Assembly: GCA_035938215.1 (NCBI GenBank) | Contig: DASZHC010000262.1 | Span: forward strand, 1 to 5,223 | DNA length: 5,223 bases | Reading direction: 5' to 3' | Source of the DNA: DASZHC01 sp035938215 | Lineage (GTDB): Bacteria > Verrucomicrobiota > Verrucomicrobiia > Chthoniobacterales > JAFAMB01 | In this document: positions 1 to 5,108 of the stretch, piece after piece | Layout of the letters: each line of letters starts with the position of its first letter | How positions within the stretch are numbered: position 1 is the stretch's first letter | The notes under the pieces: model-generated | Seen by the model: only the letters and a program-made list of their open reading frames with translations | What the model was told of the DNA's origin: nothing | Database searches by the model: none | Made by a program: the position numbers and the translations under genes

Positions 1-17
1 CAAATAGCCATCAGACC

Positions 18-551
18 TTGCACCTCGTTTCTCCCACCCCCTCTAAAATTCCGTACGGCGGGTTTTCCCCAGTACGGCTTCAAACCCGCTTGACGCCACG
101 GCCACCTTCGCCAGCGCCTCCACGCTGGCTTATAAGCCGTCGCTGTTCGTATCTCCGTCCGTTATTCGGGTTTCAGTTAATCGCAGTTTTCAATACTCGA
201 TTTCACGATTTCAGTAGTTTGAAACAGATTTTGCACCTCGTCGCTTTGCTTTTAGTCGCTGTCGCTGTCGCTCTTATCATGACTCCGGCGGCTTACCACA
301 GGATCGCAGAAAGAGGTATGGTTTCGCGTCGGTCCGTAGACGTTGCCTCGCGCTTTCTGGAATCGGCCCCGATGCCTCTGATACTCGGAATCTCGCTTGA
401 TTTATTCCTCTTAGGACGTCTGCTTCTGAATAACGTGGCGCTGAGCGACGCAATCGCGGGCACAATGTTTCTCCTGTTTCTTGCGCTCTGGTATGTTTTT
501 CCGTGGGCCGAAAGCGTCATTCGCCTACGCAGGAAAGAAGTTTTAAGATGA
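18..551 (+). CDS. DUF6328 family membrane protein, N-terminus probably replaced
   Basis: The last ~130 residues match what I recall of the DUF6328 family, small multi-pass membrane proteins of unknown function sometimes labelled sodium:proton antiporter-like. Visible landmarks are LFGFQL at residues 49-54, a hydrophobic helix at 68-88 running into the signature MTPAAYHRI (88-96), and two further helices at about 117-138 and 144-163, ending in a basic tail. Residues 1-45 are rich in Pro, Arg and Ser and lack the acidic helix (a DE-R pattern) that normally precedes LFGFQ. They overlap the intron-like hairpin read on the other strand. The ATG at 18 is the only upstream ATG in frame, has no ribosome site I can see, and may not be the native start. 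The gene may thus be a 5'-truncated copy. Its stop overlaps the pyrophosphatase start by 4 bases, which suggests cotranscription and coupled translation. Confidence 0.65.
   Translation: MHLVSPTPSKIPYGGFSPVRLQTRLTPRPPSPAPPRWLISRRCSYLRPLFGFQLIAVFNTRFHDFSSLKQILHLVALLLVAVAVALIMTPAAYHRIAERGMVSRRSVDVASRFLESAPMPLILGISLDLFLLGRLLLNNVALSDAIAGTMFLLFLALWYVFPWAESVIRLRRKEVLR
20..110 (-). mobile_element. Possible group II intron 3' remnant (domain V-like hairpin)
   Basis: Read on the minus strand, bases 80 to 45 contain AGCCGTAC, a GGG/CCC upper stem closed by an A-rich loop (GAAAA), a two-base bulge (CC), then GTACGG. The outer arms CCGTAC/GTACGG (51-56 and 72-77) pair perfectly. This is the layout of group II intron domain V, including an AGC in the place of the catalytic triad, and it is followed by a G-rich run as is common before domain VI. 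The base of the stem is mismatched (GA opposite AA instead of GU pairing) and the second arm of a domain VI hairpin is not visible, so any intron is degenerate and truncated. No maturase coding sequence is seen. A plain regulatory hairpin is the alternative. Confidence 0.3.
531..537 (+). promoter_or_regulatory. Ribosome binding site for the pyrophosphatase gene
   Basis: AGGAAAG lies 10 bases before the ATG at 548, inside the end of the DUF6328 gene. It decides the start: the in-frame ATG at 503 has no such site and would add 15 residues that only read the upstream gene in another frame. Confidence 0.6.
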
Positions 552-1087
552 AGAACACCGATTCTCGCTTGCTTTCGAATTTGCCAACCTACGCTGATGA
601 TGGGGCAATTCACGCTGTCGTGGAAGCGCCGAAGGGTTCAGGAGTGAAACTTAAATACGACGAGAAGTTGGGAGCTTTTACCGTCACTCGCGCTCTGCCT
701 CTTGGATTGACCTATCCATTCGGTTGGGGCTTCGTTCCCAGTACTCAAGCGCCAGATGGTGATCCGTTGGATGTTTTAATTCTACACGACGCGGTGACTT
801 ATCCAGGTGTTGTTCTCCCACGCCAGCCGCTGGGTGTAATCGAAATGGATCAAGACGACGAAGGAGATAAACGTGAAAGCAATGATCGGATTATTGTAGT
901 ACCCTCATGGCATGATCGGCTGGGGGAATTTGAACGCGCTACTGATTTGCCAAAACGTTTGTGCAAGGAGATAGAGCAGTTCTTTTTAAGCACCACATTT
1001 TTTACGGCGAAAAACCCCAAAATCCTGGGCTGGAAAGGCCCAAAAAGAGCATCGGCGATTATAAAAAAGACCACGAACGCTGCTTAG
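548..1087 (+). CDS. ppa: Inorganic pyrophosphatase, family I (soluble)
   Basis: Hydrolyses pyrophosphate to two phosphates in the cytoplasm with Mg2+, pulling biosynthetic reactions forward. The 179-residue product is the usual bacterial length (~175). It shows the family I sites in order: E26 (VVE), K36 in KLKYD, R48 (TVTR), Y56 in YPFGWGF, the signature DGDPLDVL with D70, D72 and D75, and D113 in NDRIIVVP. Relative to the E. coli enzyme, the active-site Lys after that Asp is Arg (R114) and the Tyr-Lys pair near residue 148 is absent (FFLSTTFF). From memory the NDR form is normal in a branch of bacterial enzymes, so I do not read these as inactivating. The C-terminal part ends with LGWKGPKRA, also typical. 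Start at 548 is supported by AGGAAAG 10 bases upstream and by the ATGA overlap with the DUF6328 gene, which suggests translational coupling. Confidence 0.95.
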   Translation: MKNTDSRLLSNLPTYADDGAIHAVVEAPKGSGVKLKYDEKLGAFTVTRALPLGLTYPFGWGFVPSTQAPDGDPLDVLILHDAVTYPGVVLPRQPLGVIEMDQDDEGDKRESNDRIIVVPSWHDRLGEFERATDLPKRLCKEIEQFFLSTTFFTAKNPKILGWKGPKRASAIIKKTTNAA

Positions 1088-1119
1088 CTTCAGAAAGCAT
1101 TTAACGTTGATGCTGAAGC
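1087..1119 (+). terminator. Imperfect hairpin after ppa, possible 3' end
   Basis: GCTTCA (1087-1092) and GCAT (1097-1100) can pair with ATGC (1110-1113) and TGAAGC (1114-1119), with a 4-base bulge and a 9-base loop. It begins at the last base of the ppa stop codon. There is no T-run after it, so it is a weak case for a Rho-independent terminator and may only protect the mRNA end. Confidence 0.25.
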
Positions 1120-1263
1120 GAGATGAATCAGAATTAAGCCAATTCGAGAGGCAGTCAGACAAAGCCACCGGCCCGCCCATCGTGACTGTTTGCATAGAAA
1201 CCGGGATCCGTGCTGCGAATACCACCAGCGTACAACGTAAAGCCTTTTTCAGAAGCGCAGGAG

Positions 1264-1284
1264 GCGCCTCTGCGCCTCTGCGCC
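1264..1284. repeat. Short tandem repeat of GCGCCTCT in the ku leader
   Basis: The 8-base unit GCGCCTCT occurs twice in full and once in part (2.6 copies), starting inside the palindrome GAGGCGCCTC (1261-1270). It lies about 20-40 bases before the ku start. Similar CTCTGCGCCTCTGCG strings are, from memory, frequent between genes in some soil bacteria; their role is unknown. Confidence 0.5.
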
Positions 1285-1304
1285 GATTGTTATCAAAGAA
1301 AGTC

Positions 1305-2138
1305 ATGAGAGCACTCTGGAAGGGCGCTATAAGCTTCGGTTTGGTAACCATTCCCGTCTCGCTGTATGCAGCGACCAAACGTGAAGAATTGAAGTTTCGG
1401 CTTCTTCGAAAGTCGGATCAGAGTCCGGTCAATTACAAGCGCGTAGCGGAATCCGACGGCAAGGAAGTCCCTTGGGATCAGATCGTCAAGGGGTACGAAT
1501 ACGAGAAGGGTAAGTTCGTTATCATCAAGGATGAAGATTTTGCCCGAGTCGATGTCGAGGCTACCCAGACTGTGAATATCATCAATTTCGTCAGTGTGGA
1601 AGAAGTCGATCCTCTCCTTTTCTACAAGCCATACTATCTCGAAGCGGGAAAAGGCGGCGATAAAGCATATGTGCTTCTCCGAGATGCCTTAGTTCACTCC
1701 GGCAAAATCGCAATTGCCCTGGTGGTGATTCGAACACGCGAACATCTTGCTGCGGTCAAACCCCAACAAAAGGGACTCATACTCGAATTGATGCATTTCC
1801 CGGAAGAACTTCTCGACACTTCTGAATTTAAGGCCCCAGTCGAAAAAGCGGTCAGCAAAGCAGAGATGCAGATGGCGAAGCAACTGATCCAAAGCATGAC
1901 TTCGGAATGGAAGCCTGAGCAATACACCGACCAATATCATGAGGCGCTCGAGAAAATGATTGAAGAAAAGATCGAGCACGGCGAGGAAGAGACTTCCGTT
2001 CCTATCAAAAGGAAAAAGCCTACTAATATTGTCGATTTGGCCTCTGTCCTTCGCCAAAGCATTCAGCAGACACAACCTAGATTGACGTCGAAGGATTCTA
2101 CCAAGACCAGATCGACGCGTCGCAAAAAAGCCGCATAG
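1305..2138 (+). CDS. ku: Ku protein, bacterial non-homologous end joining
   Basis: Homodimeric Ku rings bind DNA double-strand ends and recruit the ligase LigD. The 277-residue length fits bacterial Ku (about 260-300). The N-terminus MRALWKGAISFGLVTIPV is the family hallmark, followed by YKRV (44-47), the KGYEYEKGKFV segment (62-72), FYKPYYLE (106-113) and LRDAL (125-129) of the beta-barrel core, up to about residue 200. A helical stretch follows (200-226), then NIVDLASVLRQSI (241-253), resembling the short C-terminal segment that contacts LigD, and a Lys/Arg-rich tail (263-275) of the kind that binds DNA. The frame stays open upstream to an ATG at 1107, but those 66 residues show no Ku resemblance, so 1305 is chosen; upstream AAAGAAAG is only a weak ribosome site. 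No ligD is in the window. The gene follows ppa by 217 bases on the same strand and converges with the transglutaminase gene. Confidence 0.95.
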   Translation: MRALWKGAISFGLVTIPVSLYAATKREELKFRLLRKSDQSPVNYKRVAESDGKEVPWDQIVKGYEYEKGKFVIIKDEDFARVDVEATQTVNIINFVSVEEVDPLLFYKPYYLEAGKGGDKAYVLLRDALVHSGKIAIALVVIRTREHLAAVKPQQKGLILELMHFPEELLDTSEFKAPVEKAVSKAEMQMAKQLIQSMTSEWKPEQYTDQYHEALEKMIEEKIEHGEEETSVPIKRKKPTNIVDLASVLRQSIQQTQPRLTSKDSTKTRSTRRKKAA

Positions 2139-2222
2139 ACTGTCAGGCGGAGATAAAAACTTAAAAATCCAGCACTGTCCGCAGCAATCGATCCCCGCGA
2201 AACTGACATTTACATTTTTACA

Positions 2223-3152
2223 TTAGCGAGCCTTCTTCCTTCGGTTCTTCAGTTCGCAACGCGCACCGGACAAAATGTCTCCTGATCCTTTGCCGGAAAG
2301 GGCTATGATTTCGTTAAAGTCTGCCAGGGCTTCCGTACCGTTCGGATCAAGTTCCTCAGTCGTAACGCTGAATTTTGGAAGGCAGCTCTTTCCAAACGTC
2401 ATCGTAATCGGAACATCGGCTGCGTCGCGTCCGCGTGCGATGAGAACGCGGCCAATGCGGCGACAATTATGCCGCGCGTCAAAGGTATGCCAATGATCAC
2501 CTATGTAAACTTCGAACCAGGCGCTAAAATCCATCGGATAAGGCGCCGGAGGAATCCCGATGTCGCCAAGATAGCCGGTGACGTAGCGGGCAGGAATATT
2601 CATACAGCGGCACAGGGTAATAGCTAGATGCATAAAATCTCGGCAGACGCCGACTCGCTCGCGAAAAGCCTCTAGAGCCGTGCGATTAGCGCGAGCCTGC
2701 TCATAATCGAATCGCAGGTGTCGGTGAACAAAATCGCAAATGGCTTGGACTCGGGGCCACCCTGTGGTTGTAGAACCAAACGTTTTCCAGGCAAAGTCAA
2801 GCAGCTCGCTATCGACTTCACAATAACGGCTCGGCAGAAGAAATGTGAGCGTTTCAACAGGCAGCACTTGAACGTCGTGTTGAGCAGCCTCGGGAGCATA
2901 GGCATCCAGTTCACCAGGGTCGCGAATAATTGCCTCATTAAGAAAACGAACATCACCTGCCTGGACTTGAAGGCGCCCGCAAAGATTTCCAAATTTATCC
3001 CAATATTCTTCCACCGGTAGTTCCGGCCGTATCCGAAAATTTTCGGGGAGCACTAGATCGCCGCTGCGCGAGGGATGAACACGGAGCAGATAAACGACAG
3101 AAGTTGGAGCAAAAACGCGAACTGTAATGTCGTAGCCAATTCTTATGAGCAT
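2223..3152 (-). CDS. Transglutaminase-like (cysteine protease fold) family protein
   Basis: Member of the bacterial transglutaminase-like superfamily, usually cysteine peptidases or amidases; substrate unknown. The 309 residues comprise an N-terminal beta domain (about 1-100, starting MLIRIGYDITVRVFAPT as in relatives) and a catalytic core (about 135-235). The nucleophile is C170 in GVCRDFMHLAITLCR, followed by IPARYVTGYL (186-195). The Asp of the triad would be D225 in FDARHN. Where many relatives have His-Ala-Trp, this protein has S210-A-W in MDFSAWFEVY; from memory this FSAW form occurs in a subfamily, so it may not be a loss. After residue 285 comes a Gly/Ser-poorly-conserved, basic tail ending RRKKAR. 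No signal peptide or membrane helix is seen, so it is probably cytoplasmic. It starts 17 bases after the ferritin-like gene on the same strand and is probably cotranscribed with it. No clear ribosome site precedes the ATG, but family alignment supports this start. Confidence 0.9.
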   Translation of the reverse strand: MLIRIGYDITVRVFAPTSVVYLLRVHPSRSGDLVLPENFRIRPELPVEEYWDKFGNLCGRLQVQAGDVRFLNEAIIRDPGELDAYAPEAAQHDVQVLPVETLTFLLPSRYCEVDSELLDFAWKTFGSTTTGWPRVQAICDFVHRHLRFDYEQARANRTALEAFRERVGVCRDFMHLAITLCRCMNIPARYVTGYLGDIGIPPAPYPMDFSAWFEVYIGDHWHTFDARHNCRRIGRVLIARGRDAADVPITMTFGKSCLPKFSVTTEELDPNGTEALADFNEIIALSGKGSGDILSGARCELKNRRKKAR

Positions 3153-3169
3153 ATGATGAGGTCAACTTT

Positions 3170-3664
3170 CTATTTGGCCGTCGCGCCGAGGTTGATCGTG
3201 GACTTTGCTAATTTGGTCAATTTCTCATCCGTCTGTTTTTCCTCCTGAAAAGTGGTCTGGAGGAGATTGACGCCTTCTTTATCTTTCAGTAATTCAGCGT
3301 AGGTCCTGGCGGTTCCGTAGCCGGCCATTTCATAATGCTCAACGCATTGAGCCGCCGCAATCAAGCCGGTATCTTTCACCTCGGGTTCGGCTTCTTCTTC
3401 GATCATTTCAGTACCTTCGGCAACTAGACCTCTCATTCCCTTGCATTTGGGGGCGCGGGTAGTCTGTCGGTGGCTGGACAAGATTTGTTCCAAGCGACGG
3501 GCGTGCTCTTTGGTCTGTTCGAGGTGTTCTTGAAAACCGGCGGCGAGTTCTTCGTTCGTCGCCGCCTTAGCCATTTTCGGCAAAGCCTTTATGAGTTGCT
3601 ACTCTGCGCTGTAAAGATCTTTCAGCTCGTGAATATAGAGATCTCTGAGAGTTTGGAGTTCCAT
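3170..3664 (-). pseudogene. DUF892/YciE-type ferritin-like protein, amber codon at 22
   Basis: YciE-type proteins are four-helix ferritin-like bundles linked to stress, with unclear chemistry. From ATG 3664 the frame reads MELQTLRDLYIHELKDLYSAE, then TAG (3601-3599), then QLIKALPKMAKAA and on to the stop at 3170. Ignoring the TAG, 163 residues remain, the normal family length (~160-170). The TAG sits where the family has AEKQL, so a single AAG-to-TAG change explains it. The other helices are intact: EHLEQTKEHARRLEQ, the KCKGMRGLVAEG segment, VEHYEMAGYGTARTYAELL, and a last helix near FQEEKQTDEKLTKLA. Only a TTG at 3583 or ATG at 3574 could restart translation, giving at most 137 residues without the first helix and its likely metal ligand (E21). 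The rest shows no further damage, so the lesion is recent, suppressed, or a sequencing error. The transglutaminase gene follows by 17 bases. No clear ribosome site is seen before 3664. Confidence 0.75.
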
Positions 3665-3672
3665 AGACTAAT

Positions 3673-3694
3673 ATTCGATTCACAAGAATCGAAT
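3673..3694. promoter_or_regulatory. Perfect inverted repeat, possible operator
   Basis: ATTCGATTC (3673-3681) and GAATCGAAT (3686-3694) are perfect 9-bp arms around ACAA. The site ends 8 bases before the original start of the ferritin-like gene on the minus strand and touches an ATG on the plus strand. No T-run follows on either strand, so a protein-binding site or an mRNA leader hairpin is more likely than a terminator. No matching regulator is in the window. Confidence 0.4.
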
Positions 3695-3872
3695 GGATTT
3701 GTGCGGCACCCACGATTCCGGATCACATAGCCAGCTCTGCGCATCATGTGCCGAAGCCCAACTGTGCCGGGCAACCCGCAAAATCGAGGCTCAATCTGAA
3801 AAATGGGGAAGTTGGCTAGCGTCCTCGTCATTTGGGTGCCACAACACCTCCGGATTTCAGCGTCGGGTCTAA
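3693..3872 (+). CDS. Possible 59-residue Cys/His-rich small protein
   Basis: ATG 3693 opens a frame of 59 residues ending at TAA 3870-3872. It begins MDLCGTHDSGSHSQLCASC and continues with EAQLCRATRKIEAQSEKWG. C4, C16, C19, C25 and nearby His residues could form a small metal site, and the middle looks like a charged helix. I do not recognise a family. The ATG overlaps the right arm of the inverted repeat and there is no ribosome binding site, so this may be chance. It would be transcribed divergently from the ferritin-like gene. Confidence 0.2.
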   Translation: MDLCGTHDSGSHSQLCASCAEAQLCRATRKIEAQSEKWGSWLASSSFGCHNTSGFQRRV

Positions 3873-4010
3873 CGCACTGCAAGGAGTCTGCTAATCCTTT
3901 GGAATGCCTGCACAAGAAGCGATCCAACCTCGACACTATCCGGCGATATAAGTAAACATTTGGTTAAGCCGATTACTCCCTACGCCCTAAAGAGCGGCAT
4001 ATAAGGCGAT

Positions 4011-4102
4011 CCAGGCCACCAGAACCAAGACCGGTGGCTTGGCTACGAGGTCAAACGTGCCTGAGGGCTCCGTTGGTCCTTACCTCGGGTGAAGACCGAG
4101 CC
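4011..4102. other. Cluster of stem-loops, possible structured RNA or regulatory site
   Basis: CCAGGCCACC (4011-4020) pairs with GGTGGCTTGG (4033-4042) over ten positions with one G-U pair and a 12-base loop. CGAGGT (4046-4051) can pair with ACCTCG (4082-4087); alternatives are CTCGG (4084-4088) with CCGAG (4096-4100), and GGCTC (4066-4070) with GAGCC (4098-4102). The competing pairings could be switch-like, but I recognise no riboswitch or known RNA family, and GC-rich DNA yields short pairings by chance. Orientation is unknown. Confidence 0.2.
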
Positions 4103-4279
4103 GCCTCGACGTGGATACATGACAATAGCAACCTTCGAAATATCCCGGGGCAATAATGCGAATCCAAGGAACACCGTGCCACGTCACTCCTGGCACAAAG
4201 AACCTCAACTACTTGCGGAATCGCATCGCAGATCCACGACAAGGGGGGCGTGCGAAGATGCGTTGGTAGAGCGATCATA

Positions 4280-4319
4280 GGGCTCGACGCATCGTTTCTC
4301 ATATCGCGGCGTCGAGCCC
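4280..4319. repeat. Inverted repeat with 11-bp perfect arms
   Basis: GGGCTCGACGC (4280-4290) and GCGTCGAGCCC (4309-4319) are perfect complements around an 18-base loop. Bases after either arm are not T-rich (CTGCTCTTCC on the plus strand), so a Rho-independent terminator is not well supported. It could be a recombination or protein-binding site, or the stem of a transcript. Confidence 0.5.
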
Positions 4320-4350
4320 CTGCTCTTCCTTATGCCAAATACACGATTGA

Positions 4351-4685
4351 AGTCGAAGGGTTGCGATTTATTCGGAAGGCTACGACGTGCAAAAGCTTCG
4401 CAAGGAGATCAAAGAAAACGAGCAAAAAGGTCGGGAAAACGGGTTTCGGCGTATCAAATGTGTTGTGGAGTGCCGCCATCTTCGCGGCTTCTCTGCCTGT
4501 GTGTTTGCTAGATGGCCATCACCCGTGCTCTGAAGAAGGGCGAGGCAGCTAAAATCGGTTGTCTTCGAATCCCCGGCGGGGTAACGCACATCGCCGCCAC
4601 CGCCTCCGGTTTCATCGGGGCTGCGATCGGCAGGCTTTCCCCCTCGCGTAATCCCGAAATGGGTTTTGTGAGATCTTCGGATTGA
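4351..4685 (+). other. Protein-like short frames, possible gene remains
   Basis: Two short open frames follow one another. Frame 4351-4533 has no ATG but reads YSEGYDVQKLRKEIKENEQ (from 4369), a charged, helix-like stretch, before turning Cys/Arg-rich. Frame 4512-4685 starts with ATG and gives 57 residues, MAITRALKKGEAAKIG then IAATASGFIGAAIG. Neither resembles a family I know and no ribosome site is visible. They could be frameshifted pieces of one decayed gene or chance; an antisense frame (4508-4696) is equally unrecognised. Confidence 0.15.
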
Positions 4686-4727
4686 ATTAGGACCATTGCT
4701 GACCCTCAGGAGCGAACTTAAGGCAAT

Positions 4728-5108
4728 ATGTACCCTTTGAATCCTGGACCGACGCCTGGAGACGGCGATGAAAGCTCCTCGCGGATACTGAACATTCTGG
4801 TAGTCGAAGATCACGCCGATACGCGGCGCGGAATGGAACTGTTTCTTCGGGCACTCGGCCACTGGACGCAAGTTGCTGCCGGCGTGCAGGCAGCGTTGGA
4901 TTTGGCTGCCACTTCTGACACCCGATTTGACTTGCTCTTAAGTGACCTCCGACTGCCAGATGGAAACGGATGGGACCTTTTGCGGAGGTTGGAGGAGGCC
5001 GGTTGCCGCCCGCAGCGGGCCATCGCCATAAGCGGGTGGAGCAGTGAGATCGATGTGGCTGTAAAGTCGCAAATTATTTGCGAATATGGGCTGCTCCGCG
5101 CAAATTGA
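4728..5108 (+). CDS. Response regulator receiver protein, truncated at C-terminus
   Basis: Single-domain CheY-like receiver that would accept phosphate from a histidine kinase; no kinase is in the window. After a 20-residue N-terminal lead come beta-1 ILVVEDHADT with the acidic pair E27-D28, then FDLLLSDLRLPDGNGWDLL with phospho-acceptor D73, and AIAISGWSSE with S102 at the conserved Ser/Thr position. Family members then continue with a segment like ARSREAGFxxHLTKPV carrying the essential Lys. Here resemblance stops after SEIDVA (residue 111, base 5060) and the frame ends with 15 unrelated residues. The Lys, strand 5 and helix 5 are missing, so phosphorelay function is doubtful. The break coincides with the start of the ATTTGCG-repeat zone, which suggests an insertion. 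A weak ribosome site, AAGG, lies 4 bases before the ATG. Confidence 0.8.
   Translation: MYPLNPGPTPGDGDESSSRILNILVVEDHADTRRGMELFLRALGHWTQVAAGVQAALDLAATSDTRFDLLLSDLRLPDGNGWDLLRRLEEAGCRPQRAIAISGWSSEIDVAVKSQIICEYGLLRAN

Larger units (their letters stand above)
3873..4727. other. Long stretch without a recognised gene
   Basis: About 855 bases in which no frame on either strand resembles a protein family I know. Open frames here (4051-4302 minus, 4089-4280 plus, 4250-4552 plus) have Arg/Ser/Pro-rich, low-complexity translations and no ribosome sites. It holds two sets of stem-loops (4011-4102 and 4280-4319) and some protein-like short frames at 4351-4685, listed separately. Confidence 0.6.

Noticed and set aside
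1264..1284. CRISPR-like or phase-variable repeat
   Set aside because: Only 2.6 copies of an 8-base unit without spacers, outside any coding frame of a recognised gene.
1107..1304. 66-codon in-frame extension of Ku from ATG 1107
   Set aside because: No resemblance to Ku, crosses a tandem repeat, and the family N-terminus MRALWKGAISFGLV begins exactly at 1305.
986..1378. Minus-strand 130-codon frame between ppa and ku
   Set aside because: Antisense to ppa and ku coding sequence; no family resemblance.
1689..2075. Minus-strand frame opposite ku
   Set aside because: Antisense shadow of a clear gene, with Phe/Leu-rich chance composition.
2139..2222. Terminator between the convergent ku and transglutaminase genes
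   Set aside because: Only a 5-bp GCGGA/TCCGC pairing with a long loop is present; A- and T-rich runs exist but no good stem precedes them.
2672..3020. Frames in both directions inside the transglutaminase gene
   Set aside because: They lie wholly within a well-supported gene and match no family.
3470..3936. Plus frame 3470-3730 and minus frame 3622-3936
   Set aside because: The first is antisense to the ferritin-like gene; the second overlaps its N-terminus out of frame and has no ribosome site.
4380..4871. 163-codon minus-strand frame
   Set aside because: Overlaps the receiver domain in antisense; Arg/Ser-rich with no recognisable domain.
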